A DNA stretch of 6,928 nt, taken from contig CAXUBX010000121.1 of assembly GCA_964249405.1 (NCBI GenBank), forward strand, positions 1 to 6,928. The letters run 5' to 3'. The position numbers were made by a program, and so were the translations under genes. The notes beneath the pieces are model-generated. The model had not been told where the DNA came from. It ran no database searches and saw only the letters and a program-made list of their open reading frames with translations. Origin of the DNA: CAXTPV01 sp964249405 (GTDB lineage: Bacteria > Pseudomonadota > Alphaproteobacteria > Acetobacterales > Acetobacteraceae). Each line of letters starts with the position of its first letter. Positions within the stretch are counted from its first letter, which is position 1. Of this stretch, positions 1 to 5,823 are shown piece by piece.

Positions 1-1677
1 TTCCTGCGCAAGGCCTTCATCAAGGCGCTCGGCTACACCGACGACGCGCTCGAGCGGCCGGTGATCGGCATCGTGGACACGCGGTCCGGGTTCAACGCCT
101 GCCACCAGAACGTTCCGGACCTGATCGAGGCGGTGAGCCGCGGGGTGATGCTGAGCGGCGGCATCCCCGTCGCGTTCCCGGTGATCTCGATCCAGGAGAG
201 CTTCTCCTCGCCGACCAGCATGTACCTGCGGAACCTGATGGCGATCGACACCGAGGAGATGATCCGGGCGCAGCCGATGGACGCCGTCGTGCTGATCGGC
301 GGCTGCGACAAGACGGTGCCGGCGCTGCTGATGGGTGCGGTGAGCGCCAACGTTCCCGCGATCCTGCTGGTGACCGGCCCGATGCTCGCCGGGAGCTGGC
401 GGGGCGAACGGCTCGGCGCCTGCACCGATTGCCGGCGGTTCTGGGCGCAGTACCGGGGCGGCGCGATCGACGCGGCGGCGATCGCCGCCGTGAACGACGA
501 GCTCGCGCCGACGATCGGCACCTGCTCGGTGATGGGGACGGCCAGCACGATGGCGCTCGCCGCCGAGGCGCTCGGCATGATGCTGCCGGGGGGCGCCGCG
601 ATCCCGGCCGTCCTCGCCGCGCGCCGCCGGCACGCGGAGCAGACCGGGACCCGCGCCGTCGCCCTCGCGGCGGAGCGGCTGACCCCGGACCGGATCGTGA
701 CCCCGGCCGCGGTCACCAACGCGCTGCGGACGGTGCTGGCGGTCGGCGGCTCGACCAACGCGCTGATCCATCTGACGGCGATCGCCGGGCGCGCCGGGAT
801 CCGGGTCGACCTCGACGGCTTCGACCGGCTCGGCCGCGAGACGCCGGTGCTGGTCGACCTCAAGCCGACCGGGCAGGGCTACATGGAGGACCTCCACCGG
901 GCCGGCGGGCTCCGGCCGATCCTGCGCGCGCTGCGGCCGATGCTGTCGCTCGACTGCCTCACGGTGACCGGCCGCACGCTGGGCGCCGGGATCGACGACG
1001 GCGAGGCGGCGTTCGAGCAGTCCGTGGTGCGGCCGCTCGCCTCCCCGCTCTACCCGTCCGGCGCGATGGCGGTGCTTCGCGGCAACCTCGCGCCGGACGG
1101 CGCCCTCATCAAGCAATGCGCGGCCGACCAGGCGCTGCTCCAGCACACGGGCCCGGCGCTGGTGTTCGCCGACCTCGCCGACCTCGCCGCGCGCATCGAC
1201 GACGAGACCCTGCCGGTGACGCCGGACACGGTGCTCGTGCTGCGGAATGCCGGTCCCAGAGGCGCGCCGGGGATGCCGGAAGCCGGCTACCTGCCGATCC
1301 CGCGGAAGCTGATGCGCGCCGGGATCAAGGACATGGTGCGGATCTCGGACGCCCGCATGAGCGGGACCGCCTTCGGCACGATCGTCCTGCACGTCTCGCC
1401 CGAGGCGGCCGCCGGCGGGCCGCTTTCGCTCGTCCGCACCGGCGACACGATCCGGCTCGACACCGAGGGGCGGCGGATCGACGTGCTGCTCGACGACGAC
1501 GCGCTCGCCGCACGCCGACGGGACCAGGCGGCGCCCGGCCGGTCGCCCGACGCCGTCCGCGGCTACCGGCGCCTCTGGGACAACGAGGTGCTGCAGGCGG
1601 ATGGCGGCTGCGACTTCGCGTCGTTCGTGCCGCCGCCGACGGCGACCGCGCCCGTCGTGCGGCCGGACCCGGGATGA
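1..1677 (+). CDS. IlvD/Edd-family dehydratase, sugar-acid (aldonate) type, 5' partial
   Basis: The frame is open from base 1, so the N-terminus lies off the window; 558 residues are visible, ending at TGA 1675-1677. The family removes water from 2,3-dihydroxy acids (branched-chain precursors or aldonic acids) to give 2-keto acids in the cytoplasm. Visible hallmarks are FNACHQN (Cys34), GGCDKTVPALLMG (Cys102, Lys104), GTCSVMGTASTM (Cys175) and ISDARMSGTAFG (Ser454). From memory, L-arabinonate dehydratase uses Cys59, Cys127 and Cys200 for its [2Fe-2S] cluster and Ser480 as catalytic base. The offsets here are 25, 25, 25 and 26, so about 25 residues are missing and all cluster and catalytic residues are kept. 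The MGTASTM wording fits sugar-acid dehydratases better than biosynthetic IlvD. One oddity is IKQCAAD near residue 371, where relatives usually have IKPSAA. It overlaps the next gene by four bases. The substrate is unknown; arabinonate, xylonate, fuconate or another acid are all possible. Confidence 0.93.
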   Translation, partial: FLRKAFIKALGYTDDALERPVIGIVDTRSGFNACHQNVPDLIEAVSRGVMLSGGIPVAFPVISIQESFSSPTSMYLRNLMAIDTEEMIRAQPMDAVVLIGGCDKTVPALLMGAVSANVPAILLVTGPMLAGSWRGERLGACTDCRRFWAQYRGGAIDAAAIAAVNDELAPTIGTCSVMGTASTMALAAEALGMMLPGGAAIPAVLAARRRHAEQTGTRAVALAAERLTPDRIVTPAAVTNALRTVLAVGGSTNALIHLTAIAGRAGIRVDLDGFDRLGRETPVLVDLKPTGQGYMEDLHRAGGLRPILRALRPMLSLDCLTVTGRTLGAGIDDGEAAFEQSVVRPLASPLYPSGAMAVLRGNLAPDGALIKQCAADQALLQHTGPALVFADLADLAARIDDETLPVTPDTVLVLRNAGPRGAPGMPEAGYLPIPRKLMRAGIKDMVRISDARMSGTAFGTIVLHVSPEAAAGGPLSLVRTGDTIRLDTEGRRIDVLLDDDALAARRRDQAAPGRSPDAVRGYRRLWDNEVLQADGGCDFASFVPPPTATAPVVRPDPG

Positions 1678-2372
1678 ACGATGCCGGGGACGCGGGGGTG
1701 CTCCCGACCCGGGCGCCCGCGTCCGCCCGGGTGCGCGAGATCATCGCCGCGCTCGAGGAGCAGATCGTGCTCGGATGGCTGATGCCGCGCGAGCGGCTGC
1801 TCGAGGACCGGCTGACGGCGCAGTTCGCGTGCAAGAAGCACGTCGTCCGCGAGGTGCTGTCCGAGCTCGAGCGGATGGGCCTCGTGGAGCGGGTTCCGAA
1901 CCGGGGCGCGGCGGTGGTCCTGCTGGAACCCGACGCGGTGCGGCAGATCTACGCGGTGCGCGAAGCGCTCGAGACGCTCGCCGCCGAGCAGATCCCGCTG
2001 CCGGCCGGCCGCTCCCTGCTCGATGCGCTCCGCGCGATCCAGGAGGCCTACGCGGGCGCCGTCGCGGCGCATGATCCGCGCGGCGCGTTCCGCGCCAACC
2101 TGGCCTTCCACGACCGGCTGTTCTCCCTCTGCGGGAACCCCTACCTCTCGAGCCTGATCCGCGGCGCCGCGCAGAAGGTGCATGGCGCCCGGTTCTTCTC
2201 GGCGACGAGCCGGCCGCATCTGCTGCGGGCCCGGGACGAGCACGAGGCGATGATCCGGGCGCTGGAGCGTGGCGACCGGGCGGCGCTTGTGACACTCTGC
2301 CGGAACCATCTGGCTCCCTCGCGGGAGGCCTATCTCCGCGCCGTGGAGGCGCGCTTCCAGAAGGGCGCCTGA
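1674..2372 (+). CDS. GntR-family transcriptional regulator, FCD (FadR/VanR-like) subgroup
   Basis: This 232-residue protein has an N-terminal winged helix-turn-helix at about residues 18-84 (PRERLLEDRLTAQF, then VVREVLSELERMGLVERVPNRGA) and an all-helical FCD ligand-binding domain at about 88-225. The likely metal-site ligands are Asn142, His146, His190 and His212. The first position is often Asp in the family. The spacing of the three His fits the family. The recognition helix reads CKKHVVREVL instead of the common VSRTPVREAL, so its operator may differ from the usual FadR-type site. The ATG at 1674 overlaps the dehydratase stop as ATGA, which suggests translational coupling; GTG at 1698 is an alternative start with a G-rich stretch before it. 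Such regulators usually repress neighbouring catabolic genes until a carboxylate ligand binds. Control of the dehydratase and the transporter is inferred from position. The dehydratase promoter is off the window, so no operator could be examined there. Confidence 0.93.
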   Translation: MNDAGDAGVLPTRAPASARVREIIAALEEQIVLGWLMPRERLLEDRLTAQFACKKHVVREVLSELERMGLVERVPNRGAAVVLLEPDAVRQIYAVREALETLAAEQIPLPAGRSLLDALRAIQEAYAGAVAAHDPRGAFRANLAFHDRLFSLCGNPYLSSLIRGAAQKVHGARFFSATSRPHLLRARDEHEAMIRALERGDRAALVTLCRNHLAPSREAYLRAVEARFQKGA

Positions 2373-2378
2373 GCGCCC
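2363..2378 (+). other. Perfect 6-bp hairpin spanning the regulator stop codon
   Basis: GGGCGC (2363-2368) and GCGCCC (2373-2378) flank a CTGA loop that contains the end of the regulator gene. There is no T-run after it, so it is a poor intrinsic terminator. It could attenuate, mark an RNA processing site, or be chance in GC-rich DNA. Confidence 0.35.
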
Positions 2379-2388
2379 GGACAAGAAC

Positions 2389-2402
2389 GGCGCCGAAGCG
2401 CC
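2389..2402 (+). other. Small 5-bp hairpin with CGAA loop upstream of transporter gene
   Basis: GGCGC (2389-2393) and GCGCC (2398-2402) are separated by the tetraloop CGAA. It lies between the regulator stop and the transporter's ribosome binding site, 10 bases after the previous hairpin. As a DNA dyad it could also be an operator half-site pair, but nothing here identifies a binding protein. Confidence 0.3.
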
Positions 2403-2409
2403 TCTGATC

Positions 2410-2415
2410 GGGGGA
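2410..2415 (+). promoter_or_regulatory. Ribosome binding site of the first MFS transporter
   Basis: GGGGGA lies four bases before ATG 2420. It is purine-rich but only a partial Shine-Dalgarno match. It favours ATG 2420 over the in-frame ATGs at 2438 and 2468. Confidence 0.5.
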
Positions 2416-2419
2416 AACC

Positions 2420-3736
2420 ATGTCGAGCGCCGCCACGATGCCATCCGCCTCCCCGCGGCGGACGCTGATGCCGCGCGCACGGTGGGTGATGGTGTGGCTG
2501 TGCTTCGCGGCGCTCGCCGTGAACTACACCGACCGGGCCAACCTCGCGGTGGCCGCGCCCAGCATCCGGCACGACCTGCATGTCGGCGACACCACGATGG
2601 GCTTCCTGCTCGGCTCGTTCTTCTGGACCTACGCGCTGATGCAGCTTCCGGCGGGCTGGCTCGCCGACCGCTTCGGGGCCCGTCTCGTGTTCCCGCTCGC
2701 GGTCGGCTGGTGGTCGTTGTTCACGGGGCTGATGTCGGTCGCGAACTCGGTCTCGACGATGTTCGGGCTGCGTCTGCTGCTCGGCGCCGGCGAGGCCGGG
2801 GGCTATCCCTCCTGCGCGCGCGTGGTGTCGCGCTGGATGCCGTCGCACGAGCGGGGCCTCGCGTCCTCGGTGTTCGATTCCGGGTCGCGCGTCGGCAACC
2901 TCGTCGCGATCCCGCTCTGCGCCTGGCTGGTGGGATCGTTCGGGTGGCGCACCTCCTTCGTGGTGACCGGGCTGCTCGGCTTCGTCTGGATCGCGGGCTG
3001 GCTGCTCATCTACCGCAAGCCGGAGCGCCACCCGGACGTGACCGCGGCGGCGCTCCGCGAAATGGAGGAAAGCCGCGCCACGGCGCCGGCGGACGAGGCG
3101 CCGATGCGATGGGCGTCGCTGTTCCGGTACCGCACCATCTGGGGCATGATGATCGGGTTCTTCTGCCTCAACTTCGCGATCTATTTCTTCATCACCTGGT
3201 TTCCGACCTACCTGATCTCGGCACGGCATTTCTCGCTCAAGCAGTTCGGCGTGTTCGGCCTGATCCCCGGCCTGATCGCCGTGCCGGGAGGATGGCTCGG
3301 CGGGTTCACCTCGGACTGGCTGTACGCCCGCGGCTGGAGCCTGACCGTCGCCCGCAAGACCTGCCTGATCGGCGGCATGCTGGTCTCGTCGAGCATCACG
3401 CTGGCGGCGCTGGTGCCGGCCGCCTGGATGGCGCTGGCGGTGTTCGCGCTCTCCTACGCGGCGCTCGCCTTCACCGCGGCCAGCATCTGGTCGCTGCCCG
3501 GCGACGTCGCGCCGACACGGGCGCAGGTCGCCTCGATCGGCGGGATCCAGAACTTCGCCTCCAATCTCGCCGGCGTGGTGACGACGAGCTTCACCGGCGT
3601 GATGCTGACCATCACCCACGGTTCGTTCGCCATCCCGCTGATGGCCGCGGGCGCGTTGTGCGTGGTCGGAGCGGCATCCTACCTGTTCGTGGTCGGGCGG
3701 ATCGAGCCGCTGCCGCTGATCCCGGCGGGACGGTAG
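2420..3736 (+). CDS. MFS transporter, anion:cation symporter (ACS) type
   Basis: This 438-residue inner-membrane protein is the usual length for the major facilitator superfamily, with about 12 hydrophobic segments. NYTDR in TM1 (35-39) followed by AVAAPSI, and the motif A loop GWLADRFGARLV (79-90), place it in the ACS group. That group imports organic anions such as galactonate, glucarate, hexuronates, tartrate or phthalate with protons. Asp38, Arg39 and Glu125 are present; the Asp-Glu spacing of 87 equals that recalled for Asp46 and Glu133 of E. coli DgoT, which couple protons to substrate. A long hydrophilic loop lies at about 200-230, between TM6 and TM7. It begins 47 bases after the regulator gene on the same strand, so it probably belongs to the dehydratase operon and brings in the dehydratase substrate or a precursor. 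The exact substrate cannot be told. The 20-residue tail before TM1 is basic (PRRTLMPRAR), as expected for the cytoplasmic side. Confidence 0.93.
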   Translation: MSSAATMPSASPRRTLMPRARWVMVWLCFAALAVNYTDRANLAVAAPSIRHDLHVGDTTMGFLLGSFFWTYALMQLPAGWLADRFGARLVFPLAVGWWSLFTGLMSVANSVSTMFGLRLLLGAGEAGGYPSCARVVSRWMPSHERGLASSVFDSGSRVGNLVAIPLCAWLVGSFGWRTSFVVTGLLGFVWIAGWLLIYRKPERHPDVTAAALREMEESRATAPADEAPMRWASLFRYRTIWGMMIGFFCLNFAIYFFITWFPTYLISARHFSLKQFGVFGLIPGLIAVPGGWLGGFTSDWLYARGWSLTVARKTCLIGGMLVSSSITLAALVPAAWMALAVFALSYAALAFTAASIWSLPGDVAPTRAQVASIGGIQNFASNLAGVVTTSFTGVMLTITHGSFAIPLMAAGALCVVGAASYLFVVGRIEPLPLIPAGR

Positions 3737-3750
3737 CGACCGCCCCGCCC

Positions 3751-3767
3751 TCCGGCCCGGGGCCGGA
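3751..3767. terminator. Candidate bidirectional terminator hairpin between convergent genes
   Basis: TCCGGCCC (3751-3758) and GGGCCGGA (3760-3767) form a perfect 8-bp inverted repeat around a single G. In RNA the innermost pairs would open to make the loop. It fills most of the 31 bases between the two facing stop codons (TAG ending 3736 and TGA beginning at 3770 on the minus strand) and abuts the minus-strand stop. Symmetry and placement suggest transcription ends in both directions, but neither side has a T-run, so classic intrinsic termination would be weak. Confidence 0.5.
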
Positions 3768-5060
3768 TCAGACGCGCCCCGACGGGAGGGCATGAGGCAT
3801 CGCCGCGGCAGCCGGGCGGCGGACGAAGACGCTCATCGCCACCACCCCCGCCAGCGCCAGCGTGGAAGCCACCGCGAAGGCGCTGGCGTAACCGCCGAAA
3901 TACTGCACCGTGAGGCCGGTGACGATCGGCCCGACGATCCCGGAGATGTTGCTCAGCAGGTGGATGAAGCCGCTGACCGCACCCACCCGGGTCTCGGGAA
4001 CCAGTTCATGGATCGTCGCCCAGCATGACTGCACCGAGCAGGTCAGCAGCATGACGGCCGCCGCGATCAGGGCCACCGCGAGGGCCGGGCCGTGTGCCGC
4101 GTTCACCGCGATCAGCGCCGCCGCGGCGAGCGCCAGCGGGACGATCGTGGTGAGCTTGCGCGCGAGCAACCGGTCGGAGAAGCGGCGATAGAGCGCGTCG
4201 GCGACGATGCCGCCGCCGACATAGCCGACGAACCCGCACGCCCACGGAATGGCGGCGACGAAGGACATCTGCTTGAGGTCCAGGTGGAGCGCGCCGGTGA
4301 GATAGCTCGGCAGCCACGAGAGGAAGATGTAGAGCGTGTAGTTGACGGCGAACATCCCGAGACCGAGCGAGAGCGTGCTCGCGCGGAGCAGATAGCGCCC
4401 GAGCGGCAGGGCGCGGTCGGAGGCCGGCACCACCGGCACCGTGCGGCTCGCCGTCACCATCGCGACCTCGTCCGGTCCGACGCGGGCGTTCTGTCGAGGG
4501 AGGTCGGTGACGAGCACCCGCCACGCCACCACCCAGAGAAGGCCCGCAAGCCCGGTCAGCAGGAAGGCCACGCGCCAGCTGTAGGCGAGCATGAGAAGGC
4601 CGACGACCGGCGCCGCGATCGCGCTGCCGATGGTCTGGCCCGAGAAGGTGAAGCCGATCGTGCGCGCGGTCTCCTCGCGCGGAAACCAGTTGGTGATGGT
4701 GCGATTGGTGGTCGAGTTCATCGGGCCTTCGGCGAAGCCGAACAGGGCGCGCACCACGAGCAGCGAGACGAAGCCGGTCGCGGCGCCGGTCAGGGCGCTG
4801 AGCAGGGACCAGCCGGTCGCCGCCCAGACGTAGACGCGCCGCGGCCCGTAGCGGTCGGCGAGCTGGCCGCCGACGAAGGCGAAGATGGCGTAGCCGACGA
4901 AGAACGTGCTGAAGACGACGCCGAGCGCCGACGGCGAGAGCGCGAGATCCTTGCGGATCACCGGCGCCGCCACGCCCAGCGCGGCACGGTCGGCGTAGTT
5001 GATGATGCCGGCGCCGAACAGCAGCACGGCCACGACGAAGCGATAGTTCCTGGTGATCAT
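3768..5060 (-). CDS. MFS transporter, anion:cation symporter (ACS) type, second copy in window
   Basis: This 430-residue protein has about 12 predicted membrane segments and, like the first transporter, an ACS signature: NYADR (21-25) followed by GVAAPVI, and motif A as GGQLADRYGPRRV (64-76). Asp24, Arg25 and Glu111 keep the 87-residue spacing of the proton-coupling pair recalled for DgoT. A related loop, GGIVADALYRR, follows TM8. The central loop is hydrophilic at about 205-235. Its sequence differs clearly from the other transporter, for example FAEGPMNSTTNR against GAGEAGGYPSCA around the TM4 Glu, so this is not a recent tandem duplicate. The ATG at 5058-5060 has AGGAGG six bases upstream. 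It faces the first transporter tail to tail, and it lies 112 bases downstream of the phosphatase gene on the same strand. That gap could hold its own promoter. It imports or exports an organic anion; its link to the dehydratase pathway is only positional. Confidence 0.93.
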   Translation of the reverse strand: MITRNYRFVVAVLLFGAGIINYADRAALGVAAPVIRKDLALSPSALGVVFSTFFVGYAIFAFVGGQLADRYGPRRVYVWAATGWSLLSALTGAATGFVSLLVVRALFGFAEGPMNSTTNRTITNWFPREETARTIGFTFSGQTIGSAIAAPVVGLLMLAYSWRVAFLLTGLAGLLWVVAWRVLVTDLPRQNARVGPDEVAMVTASRTVPVVPASDRALPLGRYLLRASTLSLGLGMFAVNYTLYIFLSWLPSYLTGALHLDLKQMSFVAAIPWACGFVGYVGGGIVADALYRRFSDRLLARKLTTIVPLALAAAALIAVNAAHGPALAVALIAAAVMLLTCSVQSCWATIHELVPETRVGAVSGFIHLLSNISGIVGPIVTGLTVQYFGGYASAFAVASTLALAGVVAMSVFVRRPAAAAMPHALPSGRV

Positions 5061-5172
5061 GGGCGCCCTCCTGTTCGGCTCCGCGCGGTGTTGCTCCCGC
5101 GTGACGGGCCGGGATCGGGATCCACGTGCCTCTTGCGCGTCGTCCGATCCGACGGTGGCACCCTACGATGCA
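5061..5172 (-). promoter_or_regulatory. Leader region of the second MFS gene with short dyads
   Basis: This 112-base non-coding stretch separates the phosphatase stop from the second transporter's start. It contains GGATC-GG-GATCC (5112-5123), CACGTG (5123-5128) directly after it, and CGTC (5141-5144) paired with GACG (5151-5154). These are possible operator or weak hairpin elements. I see no convincing -35/-10 pair on the minus strand and no T-run terminator after the phosphatase gene, so read-through from gltB and the phosphatase gene is possible. Confidence 0.3.
5067..5072 (-). promoter_or_regulatory. Ribosome binding site of the second MFS transporter
   Basis: On the minus strand the sequence reads AGGAGG, a full consensus Shine-Dalgarno, six bases before the ATG at 5058-5060. 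It fixes this start and suggests efficient independent translation. Confidence 0.75.
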
Positions 5173-5823
5173 TCAGCCCTGGTCGTGAACGTCACGTCGC
5201 CGGCTGGTCCCGCCGCGGGCGACGGAGACCTCGGACAGCGAAGCGACGAGATGGGCGACCGCGACGCCGAGGGCCAGGCCGGCGATCACGTCGCTCACGA
5301 AATGATAATCCGACACCAGCAGACCGCAGGCGACCGCCGCGACCAGGATCGCCGCCACCGGGCGGAAGCGCGGCGCGGCGCGCCACCACACGGCTGAGGG
5401 CGCGGTGATCGCGGTGGTATGCCCGGACGGGAACGACGCGTAGCCGGCCCCGCCATGGAACGGGAAGAAGCCGAACACGTGGTTCCGTATCCAGGACGGG
5501 TTGTCGTGGATCCAGGTGTCCGGCCACGGACGGCCGAAGACGAACTTCAACTCGCCCTTCATCGCCAGCGCCGCGAGCGTCGCCACCGCGGCGGTCACGA
5601 CCGGACGGGGCAGGCGCCGGAAGAACGCGACCAGCACGACGAGGACGGACGCCGGGAGCGGGACGTCGGCCAGATAGGTGAGATCGACCGCGACCGCCGG
5701 ATGGTGCCACGAGTTGGCGAGCGTGCTGAACGGTCGATCGACGAAGCGGTAGCTGACCGCCGCGAGCAAGAGGGACAGGAGGGTCCATCCCGCGGTCCCC
5801 CGTGCCGCGGCTAGCCGGCCCAA
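5173..5823 (-). CDS. PAP2-type membrane phosphatase with variant motifs
   Basis: This small integral membrane protein belongs to the type 2 phosphatidic acid phosphatase group, whose members remove phosphate from lipid phosphates or pyrophosphates at the membrane. With TTG 5821-5823 as start it has 216 residues; no ATG or GTG lies in frame near the N-terminus, and TTG 5767-5769 would cut into the first membrane segment. About five to six hydrophobic segments are visible (near 12-24, 56-68, 74-88, 155-170, 178-196). The catalytic core is kept in part: Lys93, PSGH at 132-135, and His174 with Asp178 in HFVSD. Motif one (Lys, six residues, Arg-Pro) ends in Trp100-Pro101, and the Ser-Arg of motif three is Gly167-Leu168. 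The stretch GRPWPDTW to FPFHGG between motifs one and two recalls a known bacterial subfamily of unclear substrate. The start overlaps the gltB end by 13 bases with only a weak ribosome site (GGCGAG), so translation is probably coupled to gltB. Confidence 0.85.
   Translation of the reverse strand: MGRLAAARGTAGWTLLSLLLAAVSYRFVDRPFSTLANSWHHPAVAVDLTYLADVPLPASVLVVLVAFFRRLPRPVVTAAVATLAALAMKGELKFVFGRPWPDTWIHDNPSWIRNHVFGFFPFHGGAGYASFPSGHTTAITAPSAVWWRAAPRFRPVAAILVAAVACGLLVSDYHFVSDVIAGLALGVAVAHLVASLSEVSVARGGTSRRRDVHDQG

Noticed and set aside
61..63. GTG 61 as the true start of the dehydratase
   Set aside because: The frame is open to base 1, and residues 1-20 (for example FLRKAFIKALG) match the family's N-terminal region, so the gene continues off the window.
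429..1673. Long plus-strand extension of the regulator frame upstream of ATG 1674
   Set aside because: It is an Arg/Gly/Ala-rich shadow of the dehydratase gene in another frame. The recognisable GntR protein begins at 1674.
2330..3793. 487-residue minus-strand frame opposite the first transporter
   Set aside because: Composition is dominated by Arg, His, Gln, Glu and Pro with no domain, as expected antisense to a hydrophobic GC-rich gene. The plus-strand MFS protein explains the region.
4092..5408. 438-residue plus-strand frame opposite the second transporter and the phosphatase
   Set aside because: It has the same antisense-shadow composition and crosses the end of one real gene and the start of another.
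5192..5788. Minus-strand frame starting at ATG 5788, preceded by a G-rich stretch
   Set aside because: It lies in a different frame from the PAP2 motifs and gives a basic, low-complexity product. Using its ATG would need a frameshift, for which I see no slippery site.
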